Source: JAJTFA01 sp051715425 (GTDB lineage Bacteria > Bacteroidota > Bacteroidia > UKL13-3). From it: a DNA stretch of 64,000 nucleotides. This document shows, one piece after another, positions 17,296 to 26,820 of this stretch (position 1 is its first letter; every line of letters starts with the position of its first letter). The stretch is from the NCBI GenBank assembly GCA_051715425.1, contig JBPXJS010000008.1:186001-250000 (forward strand), given 5' to 3'. The translations under genes were made by a program, and so were the position numbers. Under the pieces are notes generated by a model. The model saw nothing but the letters and a program-made list of their open reading frames with translations. It was not told where the DNA came from and did no database searches.

Positions 17296-18453
17296 CTAAC
17301 CGCGTAGCTCTTCTCTCCCATCGGCATGCCGGGCAAACCTTCCCTTATCTCTTGGGTGTACCTGATCATAACGCGACCATGGCCAGCCTCCGAATTTTGT
17401 TTTATGGTAATCTTCAAAAGCCTTGTTAATCTCTTCCTTGGTATTCATTACAAATGGACCGTACTGCATTACCTGCTCTCCTATTGGTTTGCCCTGGAGC
17501 AATAAGATTCCCGCCTCTGTATTTCCGTTATGGATAACTACATCCTTATCAGAAACAAGTTCAATAGCCTGATAGGATTTTACCACCTGTCCACCCAATT
17601 CCAATTGTTCTCCCTGATAAAAATACATATTCCTGTTAATACCCGCAGCAGTTTTAGGAAGGGTCCATATTGCACCTGCTTCCATTTTTATATTCCACAC
17701 AGCAACATGGTGTTCAGCATTGGCAGCCCATGAATCAGGTGGTGGTACCGGGGCTTTTTTGTTTCCTAAAATACCTGCAATTACTTCAACAGTGGTTTTT
17801 TTACCAGCTTTGTCGGCATGTTTGTATTTGGGAATATCTTCTCCCCACAACATTTTAAAATGAGGTTCTACCATTTTTTGCCGGGCTGGCAGGTTTAACC
17901 AGATCTGAAAAAGCTCCAGCGGATTGTCTTTGTCTTTTTTTAATAAAGGAAACATTTCGGAATGTTGAACCCCTTTGCCTGCCGTCATCCATTGTACATC
18001 ACCATTGCCATAACGACCAGCCGCACCCATAGAGTCGGCATGATCTACAAGGCCTTTCCTAACTACGGTAATGGTTTCGAAGCCACGGTGCGGGTGACCG
18101 GGAAAACCAGGCACCACATTGCCATGATACATACGGAACCCATCTTTAATGATAAAATCATCGCCCATTTGCCTGCCTTTTAATTTAGCGGCCGGAGGTC
18201 CCATCTGATCATTTCCGGCAGGAAAAAAATCCTCATGATGCACACAAAACAAAAACGGATCAGCCGTTTCCCACTGAAATCCCATTGGCTTTACTCCTTT
18301 TACCGGATTGTCTTTTTCCATTACCGTATCGTATCCTTTTTTTATACTTTTTGCTGCGCTACCCAGTGGTGCGGTGAGTAGTGCTGTAACGCCCAAAGAG
18401 AGGCGCGAAATAAAACTTCTTCTATGCAATTTATCTTCCATAACCTTAAACAT
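17296..18453 (-). CDS. Pirin-family protein with twin-arginine-like leader
   Basis: 385 residues from ATG 18453 (a second ATG at 18441 is possible). The leader HRRSFISRLSLGVTALLTA looks like a Tat signal, suggesting export after folding. The bicupin pirin fold is shown by GHPHRGFETITVV, DHADSMGA and GVQHSE, whose His and Glu form the metal site, and by the C-terminal domain with GKPIGEQVMQYGPFVMNT. Some pirins are quercetin dioxygenases; others are redox cofactors. About 100 residues longer than usual owing to the leader and linker. Divergent from the DUF4349 gene. Confidence 0.88.
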   Translation of the reverse strand: MFKVMEDKLHRRSFISRLSLGVTALLTAPLGSAAKSIKKGYDTVMEKDNPVKGVKPMGFQWETADPFLFCVHHEDFFPAGNDQMGPPAAKLKGRQMGDDFIIKDGFRMYHGNVVPGFPGHPHRGFETITVVRKGLVDHADSMGAAGRYGNGDVQWMTAGKGVQHSEMFPLLKKDKDNPLELFQIWLNLPARQKMVEPHFKMLWGEDIPKYKHADKAGKKTTVEVIAGILGNKKAPVPPPDSWAANAEHHVAVWNIKMEAGAIWTLPKTAAGINRNMYFYQGEQLELGGQVVKSYQAIELVSDKDVVIHNGNTEAGILLLQGKPIGEQVMQYGPFVMNTKEEINKAFEDYHKTKFGGWPWSRYDQVHPRDKGRFARHADGREELRG

Positions 18454-18629
18454 TGGTTATACGAAATAACAACTTTTATTTAATAGTTGTTTATACAATT
18501 GTTCATTCAGTTAGCTAACCCGAAAAGGCAGAATACAAGTTATCTGCATAGGGGTTAAGCCTGCTAAAAGTATCCTTAGAAAATACGATTCATTATATCG
18601 AATACGTTTTAACCGCAAAACAATGCCCC
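18454..18629. promoter_or_regulatory. Divergent pirin/DUF4349 promoter region with clustered repeats
   Basis: Contains AACAACT-N10-AGTTGTT (18468-18491), a further AATTGTT overlapping it to the right, and the perfect palindrome GTTAGCTAAC (18510-18519), all within 52 bp on the pirin side. These are candidate operator sites; no regulator gene is adjacent. No full TAnnTTTG box found. Confidence 0.35.
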
Positions 18630-19274
18630 ATGAAAACAATATATTGGTTATTACTTACTACAGTACTGCTGGCAGCATGCCAGGGACCAGCAACACTTCA
18701 CAAGGAACGAACAAGCCATTCTGACAAAGAAAATTACTTTGCCAGCGATATTAAACGGAAAATTGTTTATGATGCCTCCATGCGCCTGGATGTAAAAAAT
18801 GTTGACTCTGCACTGGTTGCTGCCAAGGAAATTGCAAAAAAATACGAAGGTTATACCCAGTCCATCGAAACAAGCAGCACCACCATCAGGATAAAAAACA
18901 CCCGGTTAAATGAAGCCATGCATGACCTATCGAAACTTGGAAAAATAAAATGGAAGACCATAAAAGGTGATGATGTGACTGAGTCATATACGGATTACCA
19001 GATCAGACTTGACAATGCGGAAAAGACCCGGGCCAGGTATCTGGAATTACTAAACAAGGCAACTACAGTAGATGAAATACTGAAAATAGAAAAGGAACTG
19101 GAAAGGTTAAATGAAAATATTGACCTGATAAAAGGCAAAATGAACCGTATTGATCACCTCGCTTCTTTTTCAACGGTAACTGTGTATTTTCAGGAGAAAA
19201 CCAAACCGGGTATTTTAGGATATCCCATTATTGGTATTTACAAAGGTATTAAGTGGTTATTTGTGAGAAACTAA
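18630..19274 (+). CDS. DUF4349 lipoprotein
   Basis: 214 residues. Lipoprotein signal with lipobox LLAAC (Cys near 17). The DUF4349 domain follows: IVYDASMRLDVKNVDSAL, then a coiled-coil segment (YLELLNKATTVDEILKIEKE, LERLNENIDLIKGKMNRID) and a terminal SFSTVTVYFQEKTKP. The membrane helix that ends many family members is reduced to GILGYPIIGIYKGIKWLFV. Role unknown; family members are envelope proteins. Converges with the kelch gene, 3 bp apart. Confidence 0.83.
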   Translation: MKTIYWLLLTTVLLAACQGPATLHKERTSHSDKENYFASDIKRKIVYDASMRLDVKNVDSALVAAKEIAKKYEGYTQSIETSSTTIRIKNTRLNEAMHDLSKLGKIKWKTIKGDDVTESYTDYQIRLDNAEKTRARYLELLNKATTVDEILKIEKELERLNENIDLIKGKMNRIDHLASFSTVTVYFQEKTKPGILGYPIIGIYKGIKWLFVRN

Positions 19275-19277
19275 ACT

Positions 19278-20468
19278 TTATTCCTTCACAAACTTTGTGG
19301 CTTTGCCTTCAGCAATCAAAATATATGTTCCGGGAGAGAGGCTGTTCACTCCAATGCCTCCGTCTGCAGGAATTAAACCTTCTTTTATTGTTCTGCCAAA
19401 AACATCAAGAATACGGTAAAATGTTTCGGCTTTTACACCCGTGGTGAATATGTTACCCGAAGCCGGGTTGGGAAATATTTCCTGTTTTAAGCTTTCTGTT
19501 TGTTGATCTTCTAAACCTGTATTAAACGCAGTATATGTGTAAAATGATTTAGAGAAATTAAATGTTTCCACATCGAGTCCGGTACCAATATATGCTTTGT
19601 TGTTTAATACAAAACCAACACCCCATCCGCATTCAGCACCCGGGTAATTGCCGAGTTTAATCCAACTGCCGTTTACCGGATTAAAAAGATAAAAGTCCTG
19701 ATTAGAAACCCCGAAATCAGTTTGCCCAAGTCCGGTGTAAATAAAACCACCCAGGCTAAATGCTAAACCGGCATTTCTGGCCGCTCCGGGAAATGTTACT
19801 GTCTTACTCCATGTTTGTTGCTGAATATCCATTTCATAAACATCGTTGTTATATGCGCTGTTTGATGTGGACCCGTGAACAAAGTATATTTTATTGCCAT
19901 GCGAAAAGAAAGAAGGAAAAGCAACCGCTATAGGTAAGTCGGCCAGTTTGGTCCAGGTATCGGTGGCGGGGAAATATTCATAACAATCTTTGTAAATATT
20001 TCCATAACCGCTGCCATTAAACTGATCTGCACCACCTGCCACAAATATTCTGTTGTTATTGCTCCATGTGGCCATGCCTACCCGTTTTCCTCCGGGAAAA
20101 TCGGCTAACCTGGTCCAGGTATCATTTGCCGGATTATACTTCCAAACTTCTGCAAGTGCATATCCAAATGCAGAATCTCCGCCAGCTACATAACCAAAAC
20201 CATTATGCTCAAATGATGCTGCAAAAGCCCTTTTAAAACCATTGGCTACTGTATTCAGTTGACTGAATTGTTGTGTTCCCTCATTAAACTTCCACATATC
20301 ATTAAGCAATATGCCTCCCCCCACATACGCAGTACCATTAATAACAAAAGTAAAGGCACCATCCCGCTCTTCACCCTGAAAACTGATGGGTGAAGTACTC
20401 CATTGAGCCATTGCAGGGTGAAACAAGGCAGATAATACCAAACATGCTGTAGTAAAGATCGTTTTCAT
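19278..20468 (-). CDS. Secreted kelch-repeat protein with T9SS type A sorting domain
   Basis: 396 residues with a signal peptide (to MAQ, about 21). Six kelch-like units with YVGGG/YVAGG and W..Y.P..DTWT motifs (for example VWKYNPANDTWTRLADFPGG and CYEYFPATDTWTKLADLP) predict a beta-propeller. The last 75 residues are a Por secretion domain: EIFPNPASGNIF, IKEGLIPADG, LSPGTYILIAEG, ending FVKE. Expected on the cell surface or outside. Ligand unknown. Confidence 0.85.
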   Translation of the reverse strand: MKTIFTTACLVLSALFHPAMAQWSTSPISFQGEERDGAFTFVINGTAYVGGGILLNDMWKFNEGTQQFSQLNTVANGFKRAFAASFEHNGFGYVAGGDSAFGYALAEVWKYNPANDTWTRLADFPGGKRVGMATWSNNNRIFVAGGADQFNGSGYGNIYKDCYEYFPATDTWTKLADLPIAVAFPSFFSHGNKIYFVHGSTSNSAYNNDVYEMDIQQQTWSKTVTFPGAARNAGLAFSLGGFIYTGLGQTDFGVSNQDFYLFNPVNGSWIKLGNYPGAECGWGVGFVLNNKAYIGTGLDVETFNFSKSFYTYTAFNTGLEDQQTESLKQEIFPNPASGNIFTTGVKAETFYRILDVFGRTIKEGLIPADGGIGVNSLSPGTYILIAEGKATKFVKE

Positions 20469-20559
20469 AAGCGGCTGATTTTTATGAACAAGGTACTTCC
20501 CTCTTTTTAACAGCGCATCCTAACAAAACATAAACATGATTAAAAATGATTAAATTACA

Positions 20560-21846
20560 TCAGCGGTTCATCAGGTACTCTATCTCCTTCACTTCAACCG
20601 GAATACTTTCCATCAGATCAGTATTGCCATCAGGAGTAAGCAACAGGTTGTTTTCAATTCTTACACCCATAGCCTCTTCCTGAATATAAATACCAGGCTC
20701 GTTGGTGCATACCCAACCGGCTTCCAGTGGTTGGCTGTAATCGCCTACATCGTGAACATCGAGCCCTATTAAATGGGAAAACCGGTGGTAACAATACTTA
20801 TCCAGCAAGGCCTGTTTATTGCTGCCGCGTATATCATTGCCGGTGCATAAAGAAAGACCTACCAGTTGCTCGAGCAATAACTCATTACATTGTTCCTGCA
20901 ATACTTCCATCAGCACCCCGGGCTTCACCAGCTTTTTCATTTCCCGGTGTACATACAAAACGGCCTCATACAATTGTTTTTGCCTGCCGGTATATCGTCC
21001 ATCTGCAGGTATGGTTCTGGTAAGATCTGATTGGTACCCGATATAAGAAGCAGCGGCATCAATCAGCACCAGTTCACCTGCACCAATATGTTTGTGGTTA
21101 CTGTTATAATGAAGAATGCAGGTATCGGCACCCGAAGCTACAATAGGCTGGTAATCGGCCCAGGTGGCATGGTGTTGCAGGTACTCATGAATCATCTCTG
21201 CTTCTGCCTGTTTCTGATGAACTCCCGGTTTCACAAACTTTAGCACCCTTTTAAATCCCTGCTCTGTAATATATGCCGCATGTTTCATCACGGCTATTTC
21301 TTCATCCTGCTTTTTAATGCGTAGCAAAGCCATCAAAGGAGCCAGGCGTTCATACTGATGCAAGCCATAATTTTCCCTGCACCAGTTTCTGAAACGATCG
21401 TCACGTGTTTGTATACTCACCTTTGCGCGGCTATGCTCATTTGCATTCAGGTAAATGTTTGCAGCATCAAAAACCACCTGTTTAAAAAAAGATAAAAACT
21501 CATCTATATACCTTACCTCTTTAATGCCAGATATGGCTGAAGCTTCCTGTTGGCTTAGCTTATGCCCTTCCCATTTGGTTCTTACCTCATCAGGCCTCAG
21601 GATAAAAAGTACTTCTTTTTGCCATGCGTGTCTGGCATCAGGAAATAAAACCAATAACGTTTCTTCCTGCCGGATACCGGTTAAATAATACAGGTCGTTG
21701 TGTTGTTTAAAAGGGAAAGTGCCATCGGCATTGGTGGGCAATACATCATTGCTGTTTACCACCGCAAGCGATTGGATTTTTAATAAACCGGCAAGGCGGT
21801 TTCTGTTTCCTGTAAAAAAGTCGGGAGTAAATGGTACCGTTTTCAT
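20560..21846 (-). CDS. pepP: Xaa-Pro aminopeptidase (M24B)
   Basis: 428 residues from ATG 21846; a GTG five codons upstream is less likely. N-terminal AMP_N domain (FFTGNRNRLAGLL, FKQHNDLYYLTG), then the pita-bread peptidase fold. All metal ligands are visible: two Asp in LIDAAASYIGYQSDLTRTIP, His in HLIGLDVHDVGDY, Glu in NEPGIYI and Glu in GVRIENN. It removes N-terminal residues preceding proline and works in the cytosol on peptides. It follows an ABC-F/AraC gene pair after 53 bp on the same strand; no functional link is evident. Confidence 0.93.
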   Translation of the reverse strand: MKTVPFTPDFFTGNRNRLAGLLKIQSLAVVNSNDVLPTNADGTFPFKQHNDLYYLTGIRQEETLLVLFPDARHAWQKEVLFILRPDEVRTKWEGHKLSQQEASAISGIKEVRYIDEFLSFFKQVVFDAANIYLNANEHSRAKVSIQTRDDRFRNWCRENYGLHQYERLAPLMALLRIKKQDEEIAVMKHAAYITEQGFKRVLKFVKPGVHQKQAEAEMIHEYLQHHATWADYQPIVASGADTCILHYNSNHKHIGAGELVLIDAAASYIGYQSDLTRTIPADGRYTGRQKQLYEAVLYVHREMKKLVKPGVLMEVLQEQCNELLLEQLVGLSLCTGNDIRGSNKQALLDKYCYHRFSHLIGLDVHDVGDYSQPLEAGWVCTNEPGIYIQEEAMGVRIENNLLLTPDGNTDLMESIPVEVKEIEYLMNR

Positions 21847-21899
21847 GGTACAAAACTGCACATGTGCCTGCAGTTAATTGGTGTAAAAAAACGACAAAA

Positions 21900-22694
21900 T
21901 TATATGGCAGTATAACGCTTATAATCTTTCATAAAATGCGAAAAATCGCAATAACCCAGTTCTTCATAGTCGGCTGCATAACCCAGTTTGCTGTATACCT
22001 GCAATGCTTTTCTGAATCGAAGCACCTGAAGACATTGTCCGGGGCTTAAACCCAACTCCTGCATAAAATACCGTTGCAGCGATCGTTTGGTAATATGTAA
22101 TTGTGCAGCCATTTTTTCTATAGAACCACTGCCTGCCAAATCCTTATTTAATGCTGCCTTTACCAATTGTATTTTAAAGGATTGCCCCTCCTGCCTGCGC
22201 AAATATCCGGTGAGCAAACGGTTGAGCAATACGGTTTGTTTGTGAAAAGAATCAGCCTCGTACAACTGCTCCTCCACAAATTTCTCTTTTAAAAAACTGC
22301 TGATCTCAGCCATCCCATTGTTTAACTCAGAAGCAGATACCCCGAATGCCAGATTAATTCCTGCCGGTTTAAATTTTACCCCCAGCAAAAAATTATGTTG
22401 CAGGTGCGTATAAGTAAGGCTTTTGGTATGATGCCCGATAATGACACTGGAACCCAACTGCTCCTGTTGATCACCATGGCTAATTAAAAACGGACTTCCC
22501 AGGTTAAACACCATGGAAACATTAAGATTAGCAAAAATACGCTCGGCAAACTGATTCCCCTGAACCATAGCCTTGCGCAAATCGAGTTGCCAGTAAAACT
22601 CCACCATATCAGATAATGCGGCTGCGGGAGCAACAAATTGGTATTGCTCTTCAAAATGCTGCTGGTCTAATATTTCATGGTGGTTTACGCACAC
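21900..22694 (-). CDS. AraC-family transcriptional regulator
   Basis: About 264 residues if the GTG at 22694 is used; no ATG fits before the conserved domain, so the start is uncertain. The N-terminal part (MVEFYWQLDLRK, FGVSASELNN) resembles the DUF6597-type sensor domain found in many Bacteroidota AraC proteins. The C-terminal helix-turn-helix pair has IEKMAAQLHITKRSLQRYF and LGYADFSHFMKDYKR-like residues (here YEELGYCDFSHFMKDYK). Starts 13 bp after the ABC-F gene, so the two are probably co-transcribed. Target unknown. Confidence 0.82.
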   Translation of the reverse strand: MCVNHHEILDQQHFEEQYQFVAPAAALSDMVEFYWQLDLRKAMVQGNQFAERIFANLNVSMVFNLGSPFLISHGDQQEQLGSSVIIGHHTKSLTYTHLQHNFLLGVKFKPAGINLAFGVSASELNNGMAEISSFLKEKFVEEQLYEADSFHKQTVLLNRLLTGYLRRQEGQSFKIQLVKAALNKDLAGSGSIEKMAAQLHITKRSLQRYFMQELGLSPGQCLQVLRFRKALQVYSKLGYAADYEELGYCDFSHFMKDYKRYTAI

Positions 22695-22707
22695 AAATCA
22701 AAAATAC

Positions 22708-24321
22708 CTATTCTCCCTCACTTTTCACCAACAGATCCATATTCAACACATCAGTAATGCCAATATCCGAAGTAAAGTGAAAATCGTGACAGGCAATAAC
22801 CATGGTTCCTTTAAAGGATTTCAATGCCATACGTAATTGTTCCGCAGCATCAGCATCTAAATGATTGGTGGGCTCATCAAGTATCAGCAAATCAACCGGC
22901 CCTGCAACCACCAGACAAGCCAGGGCTGCCCGCAACCGTTCACCACCACTAAGTGTATCAACAGGCTTATATACCTCCTCCTTATTAAAAAGAAAATAAT
23001 CTAAAACGGTTCTGATATGTGCTTCTGAAGTATCTGACAGCGCATAACTCCGAAGGTTATCTAAAAGAGGGCTTTTGTCTTTAAGAAATGTGAGGTGCTG
23101 ATCGATAACAAATACCTTTTTATATCCCCTTTTTATACTTCCTGTAAAAACTCTCTCCTCTCCTGTTATCAGTTGAAGGAAGGATGTTTTACCACTTCCA
23201 TTGCTTCCCTCTATATGCCACTTCTCTCCTGCTTTAATAGTTATATTTAAGGGAACCCGCCACAAAGGATTTCCATCAGGAAATATATTTAAATCAATTG
23301 CTTCAACCATTATTTTCCCTTTGCCTGATACGGGACTTTCCAATACCACATCAACAAGAGAATGATCTGTTAGTTCAGCTTCTTTTTCCTCCAGACGTTC
23401 CTGCAATCTTATTTCCTTGTTCCGGTGACTCTCCTTTAGTTTTGCCAAAGTTGCTTCCCCTGACCCTCGTTTAATATCAATATCAAGCTTCGACTCTCCT
23501 GTATTTACAGACCTTCTCAACCCATCTGCATTTCTTTTTTCCTGTTTCAGGATGGTTTCCTGTTTTACCAGTCTGGCTTTTGTTATTGTTTTGCGGGCGT
23601 GACTGATTTGCTGAAACAATGCCTGCTGATGCACCTTTCGTTGTTCAAGGTAAAAATTGTAAGTGCCGGTATAATGATGCAATCCCTTTTCATTTAATAC
23701 CAGGGTTTGGTTGCAAAGATTCAGTAACTCCCTGTCATGACTAATGAACAAGATGCTTCCTTTATAATTCCTGATCAGTTCATACAATACCAAACGGGAT
23801 TTTCTGTCGAGATGATTGGTAGGTTCATCGAGCAAAAGCAAATCAGGGTTTGAGGATATGGAATGAAAAAATGCAAGCTTCGATAGTTCTCCTCCACTCA
23901 ATCGATTTAAGGAATCACCAGGAAGAACATGGCTTAATCCTGCTTCCCGAAGAAAGTGTAACACCCTGATTTCCGTATCCCATTTGCCCTCAAGCAATAT
24001 CAGGTCATCCTCACGCACATCTCCTGTTTCCATCCTTTTTAATGCAGATAAAATTTCCTCTACACCAAGAAAAGAGGCTATCGATTGATGCCTGTTTAGG
24101 GAGTGCAACTGGGGCATTACTGATATACTGCCGTTTAATGTAATGCTGCCCGACAGGGGTTTGATCTGTCCGCTGATGAGATTAAACAGGGTAGATTTAC
24201 CAGATCCGTTACGTCCGGTCAGGCAATAAGTATCATGATGGATATGAAGGTGAAGGTTATTTAAAAGTAACGCACCATTGGGCAAAGCATAAGTGAGACC
24301 TTGTATAGATAATAAATACAT
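22708..24321 (-). CDS. ABC-F family ATPase
   Basis: 537 residues, two ABC domains in one chain and no membrane segments, which defines the ABC-F group. Walker A: GRNGSGKST (about 36-44) and GSNGSGKTS; signatures LSGGELSK and LSGGERLR; Walker B with LLLLDEPTNHLD and LLILDEPTNHLD. The linker between them (about 245-325) is long, charged and coiled-coil, as in ribosome-acting ABC-F proteins, which relieve stalling or antibiotic block. The specific subfamily (Uup, YbiT or an antibiotic-resistance type) cannot be fixed by eye. Paired with a downstream AraC gene. Confidence 0.9.
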   Translation of the reverse strand: MYLLSIQGLTYALPNGALLLNNLHLHIHHDTYCLTGRNGSGKSTLFNLISGQIKPLSGSITLNGSISVMPQLHSLNRHQSIASFLGVEEILSALKRMETGDVREDDLILLEGKWDTEIRVLHFLREAGLSHVLPGDSLNRLSGGELSKLAFFHSISSNPDLLLLDEPTNHLDRKSRLVLYELIRNYKGSILFISHDRELLNLCNQTLVLNEKGLHHYTGTYNFYLEQRKVHQQALFQQISHARKTITKARLVKQETILKQEKRNADGLRRSVNTGESKLDIDIKRGSGEATLAKLKESHRNKEIRLQERLEEKEAELTDHSLVDVVLESPVSGKGKIMVEAIDLNIFPDGNPLWRVPLNITIKAGEKWHIEGSNGSGKTSFLQLITGEERVFTGSIKRGYKKVFVIDQHLTFLKDKSPLLDNLRSYALSDTSEAHIRTVLDYFLFNKEEVYKPVDTLSGGERLRAALACLVVAGPVDLLILDEPTNHLDADAAEQLRMALKSFKGTMVIACHDFHFTSDIGITDVLNMDLLVKSEGE

Positions 24322-24398
24322 AAACCAATATTTTTAAACGTAAAACAATTGCCATATCAGGCGATCTTAAAAGCTTAAAGAATATTAGTTCAGGTTCA

Positions 24399-25775
24399 TT
24401 AGTGTACGATTAGTTTGCGGGTTGCTACCCCGCTATTGGTTGTTACTTGTATAATGTATAAACCGGAACGCAAGGATAACAGGGAAATTTCCAACTCAGC
24501 CTTGCTTTCATTTCCGGTTCGCATACAAACTTCGCCATTCAGATTTAAAATTGCAATACTTTCTATTTTATCTCCATCAGTTGCAAGGATAACAACCTTG
24601 CTGCCTGCCGGATTTGGATACATACTGAATGTGGATCCGGGCTCTGCCTTCCCTGTCGCTGTTGGCATAATGGCCGATGTATCGGTATAATACATTTTAT
24701 TATCACCGTTTTGGATGGCATAAATTCTTCCGCCTGATGTTTCTGCAAAAAAGGTAGTTAAATAACAATCGGGTTCTATACCTCCCTGAATTTGTCCCCA
24801 ATTACCTCCACGCGAAGACTTGAAATATGGCCCGCCAAGAGAAGAGGTAATTATAGCATTGAAGCTGCTGTAAACATGCCTTCCGTTTTTTGCAAAGTGA
24901 ATGCTGTTAAATGGCCTGTATTGCCAGTTATACCCACTTCTGCTCATTCTTTCAGGTATCCATGGTGAGCCAAAAACAATATTATCCGTTGTGCTTTTTA
25001 ACCCACCCGACATTTGATAATTCCCGCCTGAGCCATCGTATGCCATATACACCGAATCATACCTGTCGGTTTCCAAACTGGTAATTACATAAATGCTTGC
25101 TACTTCGTAAGTTTGTTCATTATTAAATTTTATTGGAGGTACACGGGTCCATGAGGCAGCCAGATTCTCTGAATAATAAATGCCACCACCTAATCCATCA
25201 TAACTTGCCATTGCCGCATAAATCATATCATCAGATGTTACTGCCAGGTGTGTAATGGCTTTTCTGTAATTTATTCCTAAACTTTTTTGCACCCATGTAA
25301 CCCCACCATCATTGGACATAAATACCCCATCGCCTTTATAATCATAAACATCCTTAGAAACTTCCACCACTTCAGCAGTTGACACAATTAATGCTGAATT
25401 GCTGAGTATTTCAATATCGGTTAAGGGGTATTGGGTAGGCACTGCAGACCTCTTCCAGGTAAGTCCATTATTAACTGAGCTAAATACCGTATTGCCTCCA
25501 ATAGCATACATTTTGCCTTGTGTAGCTACCAATATTTTTACTATGGCTGTATCTGTATTCAACAATTTTGTCCAGGTACTTCCATTGTTGTCCGATGTAT
25601 AAATACCATCCCTGATAGTACCTGTAAAAAGATCATTAGTTACGGTATCAACCGCTATAGATATCATACCTGAAACTGCCGGAGCAGCAGGGGTTTCTTT
25701 CCAGAAAGAATTTAACTGTGCAAACCCGTTAATCGCACATACACATAAACCTAAAGTAAAAATTTTCTTCATCAT
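24399..25775 (-). CDS. Secreted sialidase/BNR-fold repeat protein with T9SS type A sorting domain
   Basis: 458 residues; signal peptide ends near FAQ (about 19). The body has BNR/Asp-box-like repeats, S.DGG.TW or S.NNGLTW (TSDNNGSTWTKL, SSVNNGLTWKR, MSNDGGVTWVQK), typical of sialidase or Vps10-like propellers; catalytic sialidase residues are not evident. The C-terminus is a Por domain: SMYPNPAGSKVV, IAILNLNGEV, LRSGLYIIQV, RKLIVH. Probably a surface propeller of unknown ligand. Confidence 0.8.
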   Translation of the reverse strand: MMKKIFTLGLCVCAINGFAQLNSFWKETPAAPAVSGMISIAVDTVTNDLFTGTIRDGIYTSDNNGSTWTKLLNTDTAIVKILVATQGKMYAIGGNTVFSSVNNGLTWKRSAVPTQYPLTDIEILSNSALIVSTAEVVEVSKDVYDYKGDGVFMSNDGGVTWVQKSLGINYRKAITHLAVTSDDMIYAAMASYDGLGGGIYYSENLAASWTRVPPIKFNNEQTYEVASIYVITSLETDRYDSVYMAYDGSGGNYQMSGGLKSTTDNIVFGSPWIPERMSRSGYNWQYRPFNSIHFAKNGRHVYSSFNAIITSSLGGPYFKSSRGGNWGQIQGGIEPDCYLTTFFAETSGGRIYAIQNGDNKMYYTDTSAIMPTATGKAEPGSTFSMYPNPAGSKVVILATDGDKIESIAILNLNGEVCMRTGNESKAELEISLLSLRSGLYIIQVTTNSGVATRKLIVH

Positions 25776-25855
25776 TTTTTAATCATTTACCACATTGAAC
25801 ATCTACAGCTCACTTTCGCTGCATATAGGAGACAATTTAATTGCTTAAAATACCC

Positions 25856-25880
25856 ATAAAAAAAGCCCTCGCGGGCCTTT
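25856..25880 (-). terminator. Intrinsic terminator of the AhpD-like operon
   Basis: On the minus strand GCCC-GCGA-GGGC followed by seven T. The stem is short (4 bp) but has a GNRA loop; it starts 10 bp after the stop of the AhpD-like gene. Confidence 0.6.
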
Positions 25881-25885
25881 GTATT

Positions 25886-26383
25886 TTAATTTACTCTGAT
25901 TTTAACCGACTTAAGATAATTATTTAAATAGTTAGAAATGGTTTTAAGGGAAATGAGTCCGATAATTTCCAGGATTTCTGTGGTTGAAATGTCCTCCATT
26001 TCGAAAAACTCCATTACAAGCTCAGGATATACATCGCCTCCTGAAAAATAAATGTACTCTGTTGCCAAAAGCAACCTGTTCAAGCGCTCATTTGAGGTGT
26101 GCTCATTAGAGATGATCGCTTTAATATCAGCCTCATCCATACCGGCCTGTTTAGCCAAAAAACTATGGCCTTTTACACATGACTCACAATTATTTAATGA
26201 GGATACTTTTAATTCAATGGCGTTAATTTCCATCCGGCTTAAACTGGCATGTTCCATAGTGATGGCGCCATCGGTGTATAATTTGGCAACGGCAGGACTT
26301 TTTTCTGCCATTTCTTTTATGACTCCGGGAACTGTACCAAAAGCTGTTTTGGCCAGTTCAAATATTTCTTCTTTTTGTATCAT
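25886..26383 (-). CDS. AhpD-like carboxymuconolactone decarboxylase family protein
   Basis: 165 residues, all-alpha. The CMD core reads IELKVSSLNNCESCVKGHSF, where the C-x-x-C-x3-H motif (NCESCVKGH) is that of AhpD-type peroxidase partners: the two Cys reduce peroxides or the AhpC disulfide. Last gene of a minus-strand set (NTF2-like, DUF6526, this gene) with 4-bp gaps, closed by a terminator. Likely peroxide or electrophile defence. Confidence 0.87.
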   Translation of the reverse strand: MIQKEEIFELAKTAFGTVPGVIKEMAEKSPAVAKLYTDGAITMEHASLSRMEINAIELKVSSLNNCESCVKGHSFLAKQAGMDEADIKAIISNEHTSNERLNRLLLATEYIYFSGGDVYPELVMEFFEMEDISTTEILEIIGLISLKTISNYLNNYLKSVKIRVN

Positions 26384-26387
26384 TTTA

Positions 26388-26816
26388 TTACACCCGCATG
26401 TAATCGGGGACTCCGTTGATTATGTTGTTTTTAATTTCTTTTGGTGATAGGTTGAACGCTATGGCCTCTTCAATAAGTACCGGAAACTGCTCGTTGTTGG
26501 CAAAACGCAAAGCCACCATTTGCTCCGTGCTTAACCGACTCTCAGACTGCTCAAAGGATTTTCCCGTAAGCTGAAAATACCTGAGTCGTGTTTCAAGCCT
26601 GATAATCCTGTCTTGATTCTTTTTGGCATACTCCCTTGTTAAAAAAACACTGATATGTAAAAGAGAGGTAATAACCATTAACATGATACCTGCTAAATAT
26701 TCTGATTGAATAACAAATTGCAATACAGATACCGGAATCAGAATTAGAGAACCCGGAATAAGCACATAGTGATAAACAGGGTGTACCCTTTTTGTATGAA
26801 TTGATATTTTTTTCAC
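26388..26816 (-). CDS. DUF6526 membrane protein
   Basis: 142 residues. Two membrane helices near the N-terminus (YHYVLIPGSLILIPVSVLQF and LAGIMLMVITSLLHISVFL) followed by a soluble helical part with a conserved-looking LETRLRYFQLTG and FANNEQFPVLIEEAI. The layout matches the DUF6526 family of Bacteroidota and Acidobacteria. Flanked at 4 bp on both sides by operon partners. Function unknown. Confidence 0.75.
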   Translation of the reverse strand: MKKISIHTKRVHPVYHYVLIPGSLILIPVSVLQFVIQSEYLAGIMLMVITSLLHISVFLTREYAKKNQDRIIRLETRLRYFQLTGKSFEQSESRLSTEQMVALRFANNEQFPVLIEEAIAFNLSPKEIKNNIINGVPDYMRV

Positions 26817-26820
26817 GGTA

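Noticed and set aside
17247..17429. Short plus-strand frame starting at the PAS gene stop (ATGA overlap)
   Set aside because: It runs antisense into the 3' end of the pirin gene and encodes no recognisable protein; the overlap is a coincidence of stop and start codons.
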